Shown here piece after piece: positions 15,342 through 23,085 of a DNA stretch of 32,328 nucleotides. The notes under the pieces are model-generated. The model was not told where the DNA came from and did not search any database. It saw only the letters and a list, made by a program, of their open reading frames with translations. The DNA comes from Candidatus Accumulibacter vicinus (GTDB lineage Bacteria > Pseudomonadota > Gammaproteobacteria > Burkholderiales > Rhodocyclaceae). Position 1 is the first letter of the stretch. Every line of letters starts with the position of its first letter. The stretch spans positions 1-32,328 of the forward strand of contig DIME01000049.1 in assembly GCA_002425405.1 (NCBI GenBank), read 5' to 3'. Both the position numbers and the translations under genes were made by a program.

Positions 15342-17903
15342 ATGCCGCAATCCCTGCTTTCGAGTTACCAGAAGAAAACCGACCGTTTCGACGAAATGCT
15401 CGCCGAAGACGGCAGCGTTCGCCCTGCGTGGCAACCGTTTCTTGCCTACCTCGATGCGGCAACACCCGAGCAGATGCGCCACCGGGTCGATTACGTGCGC
15501 CGGCGCATTCTCGAAAATGGCGTCACCTATAACGTCTATGCCGACCCGAAGGGTGCCGACCGGCCATGGGAACTCGATTCGCTGCCGTTGATCCTGTCAC
15601 CCGGCGAGTGGCAGGAACTGGCCAGCGCCGTGACGCAGCGCGCGCGCCTGCTCAACGCCGTGCTCAAGGATCTGTATGGTCCGCAGGAGCTGCTCAAGGA
15701 CGGTAGCCTGCCGCCGGCGCTGGTCTTTGGCCACAACAATTTTCTCTGGCCATGCCAGGGGGTCAGACCCGCGGGTGATACCTACCTGCACCTTTGCGCC
15801 GTTGACCTCGCACGTTCGCCCGACGGTCGCTGGTGGGTCATCGCGGATCGCACGCAGGCGCCCTCGGGTGCCGGTTATGCGCTTGAAAACCGGACCATCG
15901 TTGGCCGCGTCTTTCCCGAACAGTTCCGCGACCTGCATGTCCAGCATCTCGCCTCGTTCTTCCGCCAGATCCAGGACAGTCTTGCCTACTGGGCAGCACC
16001 TGCCAGCGAAGCGCCGTTGATCGTGCTCCTGACACCGGGACCCTACAACGAAACCTACTTCGAACACGCCTATCTGGCACGCTATCTCGGTTTTCCGCTG
16101 GTCGAGGGTCATGATCTGACGGTGCGCGGCGACAGCGTCTACCTCCGGACACTCAGCGGGTTGCGCCGCGTACATGCGATTCTGCGCCGACTCGACGATG
16201 ACTACTGCGATCCGCTCGAACTGCGCGGCAATTCGGCACTCGGTGTGCCGGGGCTCCTGCAGGCCGTACGGGCTGGCAAGGTGCTGGTCGCCAATGCCCT
16301 CGGCAGCGGCCTGCTCGAATCCGCAGCGCTACCGGGATTTCTGCCCGGCGCCTGCGAAAAGCTGCTCGGTGAGCCGCTGGCCATGCCCTCGGTGGCCACC
16401 TGGTGGTGCGGTGAGCAGGCAGCACTCGAGTTCACCATCGAGCACCTCGACGAACTGGTGATCAAGGGCTCGTATCCCTCACAGCGTTTCGATCCGGTCT
16501 TTGGTAACGAACTGATCGGCCGCCCACGCGAAGAAATGATCGCCCGTCTGAAGACCCGACCTCAGGCCTATGTCGCTCAGGAACTGGTCAATTTCTCCGA
16601 GGCACCGACCTGGAGTACCCGCCATGACCGGCACCTGCTGCCGCGCGGCGTGGGTCTGCGCGTCTTTGTCGCGGCCACCCCGAGCGGCTACGTGGTCATG
16701 CCGGGGGGCCTGACGCGTGTCTCGGCGGTATCCAATGCGCGAGTCATCTCGATGCAGCGCGGCGGATCGAGCAAGGACACCTGGGTATTGACCGACCAGG
16801 CGGTCAATACCTTCAGCCTGCTCAAGCACCAGGTTGGCAAGGCCGACCTGGTGCGCGGCGGCCGCAACCTGTCGTCGCGAGTGGTCGAGAACCTGTACTG
16901 GTTCGGCCGTTACGCCGAACGGACCGACAAGACCTCGCGCCTCCTGCGCGTCGCGCTGTCACGCCTGATCGATACCGGCGCCGACATCCTGCCGGCCCTG
17001 ACCTCGGCTTTCGACCTTTGCCGTGCCCTGCAGTTGTTGCCGCCCGTCAGCGAAGCCGAGACGAGCAGCGCGGCCAAGGTCGACACTCCGCCGCCCGAAC
17101 TGTCCCTCGAAGAGCAACTGCTGGCCGCCGTTTGCAGCACCGAGTCGGGCGCGGGTCTGGCCGGCGACATTCGCCGCCTGCTGTGGGTGGCCACGCAGGT
17201 ACGCGAGCGTTTCTCGCTCGACAACTGGCATGCGATCAATCGCCTGCAACAACAGTTGCAACGCTACGGCAAGACCGTGGCCGAGGTCGGCCAGCCCGAA
17301 CTCAGCGAGGTACTGGCCTTCCTCGACCAGGTCCTGCTCGTTTCCTCCTCGCTGGCCGGTTTTGCGATGGACAACATGACCCGTGACGACGGCTGGCGTT
17401 TTCTGATCATCGGCAGGCGGATCGAAAGACTCGTTTTCCTCGCCAACGCCGTCGCGCAATTCCTGCTCCTGGACTCGACGCGTGCTGCCGGCAGCCTGGA
17501 ATGGCTGCTCGAACTGACCGACAGCATCATCACCTACCGTTCGCGCTACATGATCCAGCCACAGGTTCTGCCGACCCTCGATCTGATCGTTTTCGATGAA
17601 GGCAACCCGCATTCAGTGGCCTTTCAACTGCAAATCCTCATCCGTTATCTCGACAACCTGACGCGCCTGCTCGGCGGTCCGCGTGATCGGGCCCTGCGCC
17701 AGGCTCTGGTGCACCTGCAGGGTTTCGACCTCGGGCGTTTCGAGGAGCAAAGCTTCAGCGAGTGTCGTGCCTGCGATCCCTGCCTCGCGCTGGCGGCGAT
17801 CCTTGGCGAGGTTTCACTCGCCGCGGCCACGCTTTCGGACCACCTGGCCATGCGTTATTTCAGTCATGTCGGCGACGTCAGCCGGCCCACCCTCACCTCG
17901 TGA
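15342..17903 (+). CDS. Fused circularly permuted ATP-grasp / alpha-E protein
   Basis: An 853-residue fusion of the two proteins that occur separately at 4782-7155. Residues 1 to about 490 are the ATP-grasp part: FDEMLAEDGSVRPAWQPF, GVTYNVYADP, VIADRTQAPSGAGYALENR, VLLTPGPYNETYFEHAYLA, RRLDDDYCDPLELRGNSALG, PGGLTRVSAVSNARVISMQR and GGSSKDTWVLTD. Residues from about 515 are the alpha-E part, beginning SRVVENLYWFGRYAERTDKT. The glycine loop of the stand-alone copy is replaced by LVIKGSYPSQRFDPVFG, so nucleotide or substrate handling probably differs. The ATG has no ribosome binding site at normal spacing because a terminator hairpin ends one base before it; an ATG at codon 19 would cut into the conserved start. 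The stop overlaps the GTG of the next gene. A linked operon with the two transglutaminases is likely. Confidence 0.9.
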   Translation: MPQSLLSSYQKKTDRFDEMLAEDGSVRPAWQPFLAYLDAATPEQMRHRVDYVRRRILENGVTYNVYADPKGADRPWELDSLPLILSPGEWQELASAVTQRARLLNAVLKDLYGPQELLKDGSLPPALVFGHNNFLWPCQGVRPAGDTYLHLCAVDLARSPDGRWWVIADRTQAPSGAGYALENRTIVGRVFPEQFRDLHVQHLASFFRQIQDSLAYWAAPASEAPLIVLLTPGPYNETYFEHAYLARYLGFPLVEGHDLTVRGDSVYLRTLSGLRRVHAILRRLDDDYCDPLELRGNSALGVPGLLQAVRAGKVLVANALGSGLLESAALPGFLPGACEKLLGEPLAMPSVATWWCGEQAALEFTIEHLDELVIKGSYPSQRFDPVFGNELIGRPREEMIARLKTRPQAYVAQELVNFSEAPTWSTRHDRHLLPRGVGLRVFVAATPSGYVVMPGGLTRVSAVSNARVISMQRGGSSKDTWVLTDQAVNTFSLLKHQVGKADLVRGGRNLSSRVVENLYWFGRYAERTDKTSRLLRVALSRLIDTGADILPALTSAFDLCRALQLLPPVSEAETSSAAKVDTPPPELSLEEQLLAAVCSTESGAGLAGDIRRLLWVATQVRERFSLDNWHAINRLQQQLQRYGKTVAEVGQPELSEVLAFLDQVLLVSSSLAGFAMDNMTRDDGWRFLIIGRRIERLVFLANAVAQFLLLDSTRAAGSLEWLLELTDSIITYRSRYMIQPQVLPTLDLIVFDEGNPHSVAFQLQILIRYLDNLTRLLGGPRDRALRQALVHLQGFDLGRFEEQSFSECRACDPCLALAAILGEVSLAAATLSDHLAMRYFSHVGDVSRPTLTS

Positions 17904-18904
17904 TCGCCGTGAACCCGAACGCTGCCTGCTATCACATCGTTCACGAAACGATCTACCGCTACGACAGCCCGGTGTCGCTGTCGCGCCAGCTCCTGCATCT
18001 GACTCCCCGTGATTGTGCCTGGCAACGCTGCCTGGCACATCAGATCAGCGTGGCTCCTGAAGTGACCGCTGCGCGCGAGCGCCACGACTGCTTCGGCAAT
18101 CCGGTGCGGGAGCTGGCGATCGAATTTCCGCACGATAACCTGAACGTCCGCGCCGAGAGCACCATCGAGGTATTTCCGCACTTGCCGGTTGACGCGCTGG
18201 CTGTCCTGATGGGCGGAGCGACCACGAATGCTGGCGAAGCCAGGCCGCCGCGCGCCTCGCCGGCGTGGGAAACGGTACGTGACGCACTGGCCTACGGTTC
18301 TCGTCCCGTCCTGCTCGACGCCAGCCGTTTCCAGTTCGAATCGCCCTATGTGCGCGTCAAGCGCGAGTTCGCCGCTTATGCCAGGCCCTGCTTCACTCCC
18401 GGCCGGCCGGTACTGGAAGCGGTGCAGGCGCTGATGAGCCGCATCTACAACGAGTTCGAGTTCGACCCCGAGGCAACGACCGTCGCCACCCCGGTGCTTG
18501 AGGTACTGGCCGAAAAGCGCGGCGTCTGTCAGGACTTCGCACACCTGATGCTGTCCTGCCTGCGTTCGCAGGGCCTCGCCGCGCGTTACGTCAGCGGCTA
18601 CCTGCTCACCCATCCGCCACCAGGGAAGCCGCGCATGGTCGGCGCCGACGCTTCGCACGCCTGGGTTTCGGTGTATTGCCCGGGACTCGAAGGCGGGCGC
18701 TGGGTGGACTTCGATCCGACCAACAATCTGTTGCCCGACACGCAGCACATCACGCTCGCCTGGGGGCGCGATTTTGCCGATGTCTCCCCGCTGCGCGGCG
18801 TCATTCTCGGTGGAGACGCGCACGAACTCGATGTCGCCGTCACCGTCACCCCGGTCAGCGAAACCCGCGGTGAGGTGGCTGCCTTGAGTGCAAGCCGGCC
18901 ATAG
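17900..18904 (+). CDS. Transglutaminase-family protein, short form
   Basis: A 334-residue protein with an N-terminal beta domain (YHIVHETIYRYDSPVSLSRQ, LHLTPRD) and a transglutaminase-like core. The triad is visible: Cys210 in KRGVCQDFAHLML, His253 in ADASHAWVSVY and Asp272 in WVDFDPTNN; SQGLAARYVSGYL between them is typical. No signal peptide. GTG 17900 overlaps the TGA of the preceding gene by 4 nt, suggesting translational coupling; GTG 17909 is an alternative three codons in. It lacks the DUF2126 extension of the gene at 11946. Together with the fusion it makes the conserved ATP-grasp/alpha-E/transglutaminase set. It may cleave or transfer amide bonds; no substrate is known. Confidence 0.9.
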   Translation: MIAVNPNAACYHIVHETIYRYDSPVSLSRQLLHLTPRDCAWQRCLAHQISVAPEVTAARERHDCFGNPVRELAIEFPHDNLNVRAESTIEVFPHLPVDALAVLMGGATTNAGEARPPRASPAWETVRDALAYGSRPVLLDASRFQFESPYVRVKREFAAYARPCFTPGRPVLEAVQALMSRIYNEFEFDPEATTVATPVLEVLAEKRGVCQDFAHLMLSCLRSQGLAARYVSGYLLTHPPPGKPRMVGADASHAWVSVYCPGLEGGRWVDFDPTNNLLPDTQHITLAWGRDFADVSPLRGVILGGDAHELDVAVTVTPVSETRGEVAALSASRP

Positions 18905-18992
18905 ACCGGCATGCTCGGAGCAGATCGGCGTCGGCGTCGGCACAGTCAGGCCTCCCCGTGCTTCCCCGGCCAAATCCGGGAACCGCCACGCA

Positions 18993-19022
18993 TGCTACAA
19001 TTCAAGCCTTTTCAAGGCTTGA
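18993..19022 (+). promoter_or_regulatory. glyA promoter element with adjoining inverted repeat
   Basis: TGCTACAAT (18993-19001) reads as an extended -10 element (TG-N-TACAAT); no good -35 is seen, which fits the extended type. Directly after it TCAAGCCTT (19002-19010), a TTC loop and AAGGCTTGA (19014-19022) make a perfect nine-base inverted repeat covering the expected transcription start and running up to the GAGAGG ribosome binding site of glyA. It could be an operator or an RNA hairpin that limits translation. Confidence 0.5.
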
Positions 19023-19032
19023 GAGGCGCATC

Positions 19033-20292
19033 ATGTTTTCCGACAAAGACACCCTGGCGAAAGTGGATCCCGAGCTCTGGAGGGTCATCGAGAACGAAAA
19101 TCAGCGTCAGGAAGAGCATATCGAGCTGATCGCTTCCGAAAACTATGTGAGCCGCGCGGTGATGGCCGCGCAGGGTTCGCAACTGACCAACAAGTATGCC
19201 GAGGGCTATCCCGGCAAGCGCTATTACGGCGGCTGCGAGCATGTCGACGTCGCCGAGCAACTGGCCATCGACCGCCTCAAGAAACTGTTTGCTGCCGAGG
19301 CCGCCAACGTTCAAGCCCATTCCGGGTCGCAGGCCAACCAGGCGGTGCTGATGGCTTTTGCCAAACCGGGCGACACGATCATGGGAATGAGTCTGGCCGA
19401 AGGGGGCCATCTCACACACGGCATGCCGCTCAACATGTCCGGCAAATGGTTCAAGGTCGTGGCCTATGGTCTCGACCGGAACGAAGCGATCGACTACGCG
19501 AAGATGGAAGCGCTGGCGCGCGAGCACAAGCCGCGCATCCTGATCGCCGGCGCGTCGGCGTACTCGCTGCGTATCGACTTCGAGCGTTTTGCCCATGTTG
19601 CCAAGGAAATCGGCGCGATCTTCATGGTCGACATGGCGCACTACGCGGGTCTGATCGCTGCCGGTTGTTATCCCAACCCGGTGCCCCACGCCGATGTCGT
19701 GACCTCGACGACGCACAAGACCCTGCGCGGCCCGCGCGGCGGCGTCATCCTGATGAAGGCCGAGCATGAAAAGGCGATCAATTCGGCGATCTTCCCCGGT
19801 CTGCAGGGCGGTCCCCTGATGCACGTGATCGCTGCCAAGGCCGTCGCCTTCAAGGAGGCCCTGACGCCCGCCTTCCGTCGTTACCAGGAGCAGGTGGTCG
19901 CCAACGCCCGCGTACTATCCAGGGTATTGGCAGATGAACGGGGGCTGCGCATCGTCTCGGGTCGAACCGAATCGCATGTGTTTTTGGTCGATCTGCGCGC
20001 CAAGAACATCACCGGCAAGGATGCCGAGGCGCTGCTCGGCGCCGCGCACATGACGGTCAACAAGAATGCCATCCCGAACGATCCGCAGAAACCCTTCGTG
20101 ACCTCGGGTATCCGCCTCGGTTCGCCGGCGATGACCACGCGTGGTTTCACCGAGATCGAATCCGAGCAGGTTGCCCACCTGATCGCCGATGTGCTCGATG
20201 CGCCCAGCGACGCCGAGGTGCTGGCGCGCGTGCGCGCCGAGGTCTCGAATCTCTGCCGGAAATTTCCGGTCTATGGCGGCTCGGCGAGATGA
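19033..20292 (+). CDS. glyA: Serine hydroxymethyltransferase
   Basis: PLP enzyme that converts serine and tetrahydrofolate to glycine and methylene-tetrahydrofolate, the main source of one-carbon units; cytosolic. The 419-residue product matches bacterial GlyA throughout: LIASENYVSRAVMAAQGS, NKYAEGYPGKRYYGG, NVQAHSGSQANQAVLMA, GGHLTHG, DMAHYAGLIAAGCYPNPVPH, and the PLP-lysine motif TSTTHKTLRGPRGGVIL. ATG 19033 has GAGAGG 6 nt upstream. It is first of the glyA-nrdR-ribD overlap operon; its TGA overlaps the nrdR start by 4 nt. A promoter-like extended -10 and an inverted repeat lie just upstream. Confidence 0.97.
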   Translation: MFSDKDTLAKVDPELWRVIENENQRQEEHIELIASENYVSRAVMAAQGSQLTNKYAEGYPGKRYYGGCEHVDVAEQLAIDRLKKLFAAEAANVQAHSGSQANQAVLMAFAKPGDTIMGMSLAEGGHLTHGMPLNMSGKWFKVVAYGLDRNEAIDYAKMEALAREHKPRILIAGASAYSLRIDFERFAHVAKEIGAIFMVDMAHYAGLIAAGCYPNPVPHADVVTSTTHKTLRGPRGGVILMKAEHEKAINSAIFPGLQGGPLMHVIAAKAVAFKEALTPAFRRYQEQVVANARVLSRVLADERGLRIVSGRTESHVFLVDLRAKNITGKDAEALLGAAHMTVNKNAIPNDPQKPFVTSGIRLGSPAMTTRGFTEIESEQVAHLIADVLDAPSDAEVLARVRAEVSNLCRKFPVYGGSAR

Positions 20293-20771
20293 AATGCCCG
20301 TTCTGCGGCGCTGACGAAACGGCCGTCGCCGACACCCGTATCAACGACGACGGCGATATCGTGCGGCGGCGGCGGCGCTGTCTGACCTGCGACAAGCGCT
20401 TCACGACTTATGAGCGGGCCGGTTTGCGCCTGCCGCAAGTCATCAAGAAGAACGGCTCGCGGGTCGATTTCGACCGCGAGAAGCTTGCCGCCAGTCTCTG
20501 GCTGGCGCTGCGCAAGCGACCGGTGAGCGTCGATGCTGTCGAGGCGGCAATCGCCCGCATCGAGGAAAAACTGCTGGCGCTGGGCGAGCGCGAACTGGCC
20601 TCGGAGAAGCTGGGTGAAATGGTCATGCGCGAGCTGAAGAAACTCGACAAGGTCGCCTACGTCCGCTTCGCTTCGGTGTATCGGAATTTCGAGGATGTAG
20701 ACGAGTTCTCCAAGGTCATTCTCGAGGTTTCCCCCGACGTGCCGCATCCTGCGCAGCCACTCGGCCGTTGA
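20289..20771 (+). CDS. nrdR: Transcriptional repressor NrdR
   Basis: Zinc-ribbon/ATP-cone repressor of ribonucleotide reductase genes that senses dATP/ATP. The 160-residue product starts MKCPFCGADETAVADTR and has the four zinc cysteines Cys3, Cys6, Cys31 and Cys34, followed by KRFTTYERAG. The ATP-cone spans about 45-140, with VIKKNGSRVDFDREKL and VAYVRFASVYRNFEDVDEF. Its ATG overlaps the glyA stop (ATGA) and its TGA shares one base with the ribD ATG, so translation is coupled in this operon. The order glyA-nrdR-ribD is common in betaproteobacteria. Full length; nothing odd. Confidence 0.97.
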   Translation: MKCPFCGADETAVADTRINDDGDIVRRRRRCLTCDKRFTTYERAGLRLPQVIKKNGSRVDFDREKLAASLWLALRKRPVSVDAVEAAIARIEEKLLALGERELASEKLGEMVMRELKKLDKVAYVRFASVYRNFEDVDEFSKVILEVSPDVPHPAQPLGR

Positions 20772-21877
20772 TGGCGCCGGCGTTCAGCGCGGCGGATCAC
20801 CAATTCATGGCGCTGGCGCTTCGCCTTGCCGAGCGCGGCCTGTACACCACGACGCCCAATCCGCGCGTCGGTTGTGTCATCGTCAACGCCGGACAGATTG
20901 TCGGTGAAGGCTGGCATGTGCGAGCCGGGGCGGAACATGCCGAAGTTCACGCCTTGCAGGCCGCTGGCGAGAAAGCGCGCGGGGCGACCGCGTATGTCAC
21001 CCTCGAACCCTGCAGTCACCATGGCCGAACGCCTCCCTGCACTGCAGCGCTGCTCACTGCCGGGGTGACCAGGGTGGTCGCTGCGATGCAGGACCCCAAT
21101 CCGCTGGTCGCCGGGCAGGGTCTGGCCAGCCTGCGCGCGGCCGGACTGCTGGCCGAGTGTGGCTTGCTGGCTGACGAGGCGCACGAGATCAATATCGGTT
21201 TCGTCGCACGCATGACACGTTCCCGGCCATGGCTGCGGCTGAAGCTGGCGGCCAGCCTCGATGGCAGGACGGCGCTGCAGAATGGTGCCAGCCAGTGGCT
21301 GACCGGCCCGGCGGCACGGCAGGATGGTCATCGCTGGCGAGCGCGTGCCTGCGCGATCCTGACGGGTATCGGCACGATCCGTCACGACAATCCACAACTC
21401 AATGTGCGCGGAGTGGAAAACCTGGTCGGGGCATTGCGTCAGCCCTTGAAGGTGGTCGTGGACAGCCGCCTCGAACTGCCGCTCGACGCCAGAGTGCTCG
21501 ACGATGGCACGGTTCTGGTCGCCGCCGCTGTCGATGCACCGGCCAGGACCGCTGCCCTGCGGCAGCGTGGTGCCGAAGTCGTTCTGCTGCCCGGTCCCGA
21601 TGGACAGGTGGATCTGCCGGCCCTGCTCAACGAACTCGCCCGGCGTGGCATCAACGAAGTGCATGCTGAAGCCGGTTTCGGACTCAGTGGCTCGCTGCTG
21701 CGTACGGGTCTGGTCGATGAACTGCTGCTCTATCTCGCGCCCTGTCTGATCGGTGAGGTGGCACGCGGCATGTTCGACCTGCCCGCGCTCGAATCGCTGG
21801 CCGCCCGGCGCACACTCGCGATTCGTGACATCCGTTCGCTGGGTTCCGACCTGCGTCTGCTCGCCCGCTTCAGTTGA
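20771..21877 (+). CDS. ribD: Bifunctional riboflavin deaminase/reductase RibD
   Basis: Two consecutive steps of riboflavin synthesis: deamination of the pyrimidine made from GTP, then NADPH reduction of its ribose. The 368-residue product has the N-terminal zinc deaminase domain with TPNPRVGCVIV, the His56-Ala-Glu58 motif (HAEVHAL) and Cys81/Cys90 (PCSHHGRTPPC), and the C-terminal reductase domain with RPWLRLKLAASLDGRTA, LTGPAARQDGHRWRAR, GIGTIRHDNPQLNVR and EVHAEAGFGLSGSLL. ATG 20771 shares its A with the nrdR stop. The usual partners ribE and ribBA are not in the window. Its last 8 nt overlap the end of the convergent moeB. Confidence 0.96.
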   Translation: MAPAFSAADHQFMALALRLAERGLYTTTPNPRVGCVIVNAGQIVGEGWHVRAGAEHAEVHALQAAGEKARGATAYVTLEPCSHHGRTPPCTAALLTAGVTRVVAAMQDPNPLVAGQGLASLRAAGLLAECGLLADEAHEINIGFVARMTRSRPWLRLKLAASLDGRTALQNGASQWLTGPAARQDGHRWRARACAILTGIGTIRHDNPQLNVRGVENLVGALRQPLKVVVDSRLELPLDARVLDDGTVLVAAAVDAPARTAALRQRGAEVVLLPGPDGQVDLPALLNELARRGINEVHAEAGFGLSGSLLRTGLVDELLLYLAPCLIGEVARGMFDLPALESLAARRTLAIRDIRSLGSDLRLLARFS

Positions 21878-22622
21878 GCCCGGCGCATACCGGACACTCC
21901 GGGTCTCGTCCGAACCGGATGCTGCGCCATTCCATCGACAGACCATCGAGCAGCCAGAGACGGCCCAGCACCACCTCGCCACTGCCGACAATCAGTTTGA
22001 GGGCTTCGGCGGCCTGCATCGTGCCGATGATGCCGGTCAGCGGCGCGAATACTCCCATCGTCGCGCAGCGTTCCTCTTCGACCTCCTCGGCTTCGGGAAA
22101 CAGGCAGTGGTAGCAGGGAGTGCGATCGCGACCGCTATCGAATACCGCAAGCTGTCCGGCGAAGCGGATCGCCGCGCCGGAAACCAGTGCCTTACGGTGC
22201 CTGACGCAGGCCCGGTTGACCTCGTGTCGCGTGGCAAAATTGTCGCAGCAATCGAGAACCACGTCCGCATTGGCGACCAGCTCCTGCAGCGCTGCACCGG
22301 CCAGGCGGGTGGTGATCGCCTCGACCACCACTTCGGGATTGACACCATGTAACGCGACCTGTCCGGAGAGGGCTTTCGGCTGACCGATCCGCTCCTGCGT
22401 ATGGAGAATCTGGCGCTGCAGGTTGGTGAGGTCCACCGTATCGCCGTCGGCGAGGGTGATTCTCCCAATGCCGGCCGCCGCGAGGTAGAGCGCAGCCGGC
22501 GAACCCAGCCCCCCGGCACCGACGATCAGCACTTTCGCATCGAGTATCCGCTGCTGCCCTTCGACGCCGATCTCCTCAAGCAGGATATGCCGGCTGTAGC
22601 GCAGCAACTGTCCGTCGTCCAT
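21870..22622 (-). CDS. moeB: MoeB/ThiF-family sulfur-carrier adenylyltransferase
   Basis: E1-like enzyme that adenylates the C-terminal glycine of a ubiquitin-like sulfur carrier (MoaD, or ThiS in some species). The 250-residue product has LLRYSRHILLEEIGVEGQQ, the nucleotide loop GAGGLGSP (35-42), DTVDLTNLQRQILH, VVLDCCDNFATRHEVN, the zinc cysteines Cys170/Cys173 (CYHC) and Cys243/Cys246 (CPVC), and Cys186 near the position of the MoeB/ThiF reactive cysteine. No rhodanese domain is fused. It is last in the minus-strand run after ctpA and the hypothetical gene, 10 nt after the latter. moaD or thiS is not nearby, so MoeB against ThiF cannot be settled. The 3' end overlaps ribD by 8 nt on the opposite strand. 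Confidence 0.9.
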   Translation of the reverse strand: MDDGQLLRYSRHILLEEIGVEGQQRILDAKVLIVGAGGLGSPAALYLAAAGIGRITLADGDTVDLTNLQRQILHTQERIGQPKALSGQVALHGVNPEVVVEAITTRLAGAALQELVANADVVLDCCDNFATRHEVNRACVRHRKALVSGAAIRFAGQLAVFDSGRDRTPCYHCLFPEAEEVEEERCATMGVFAPLTGIIGTMQAAEALKLIVGSGEVVLGRLWLLDGLSMEWRSIRFGRDPECPVCAGLN

Positions 22623-22632
22623 CGACCAGGCC

Positions 22633-23085
22633 TTACTTGTATTCGCGCCACTCCGGCGGGGTATCGTCGTGGTCGCCGTGCGGATGACGTTCCCAGGCGT
22701 GGGTATAGGCTTCCGACTGCGAGCGTTTGAGCAGCCGCTCGGGGGTTTCGAGGTTGTGCAGTTGCGTTTCCTCGACGTAGTAGATCAGTGCGCGCATCAT
22801 CTTGCTCATCAGCGTGTTGTCGAGATGGTAGCCCTGATCTTCGAGTGTGCCTTCGAGTTCCTGCAGGCAGTGGCGGCGGAGATCGTAGGCGACGCCGAGT
22901 GCACGCTGCTGTTCACGCCGTTCAATTTCCAGGTCCTCCAGCCTGCCGAGAAAGTCGCTGGCTTCGGGTACCTGGCCTGGCGGGAATTTGGCAAACAGGA
23001 TATTCCGCTGTTTACGGATCGCTGTCGCCTTGTGCGCTGTCGCTTCTGGTCGTTTCACTTTCTCCACTCCGCAAGACGGGTTCAC
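22633..23085 (-). CDS. Conserved hypothetical protein between ctpA and moeB
   Basis: A 150-residue (or 141) soluble, charged protein with no signal peptide, membrane segment or catalytic motif. The middle looks alpha-helical (ASDFLGRLEDLEIERREQQR), and the C-terminal half has a distinct conserved-looking block, MSKMMRALIYYVEETQLHNL, then ETPERLLKRSQSEAY, ending in a His/Asp/Pro-rich tail. GTG 23085 overlaps the ctpA stop by 4 nt; GTG 23058 has a better GGAG at 8 nt, so the true start is uncertain. I recall similar proteins near S41 peptidase genes in betaproteobacteria but know no function. It is co-transcribed with envC, ctpA and moeB by spacing. Confidence 0.75.
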   Translation of the reverse strand: MNPSCGVEKVKRPEATAHKATAIRKQRNILFAKFPPGQVPEASDFLGRLEDLEIERREQQRALGVAYDLRRHCLQELEGTLEDQGYHLDNTLMSKMMRALIYYVEETQLHNLETPERLLKRSQSEAYTHAWERHPHGDHDDTPPEWREYK

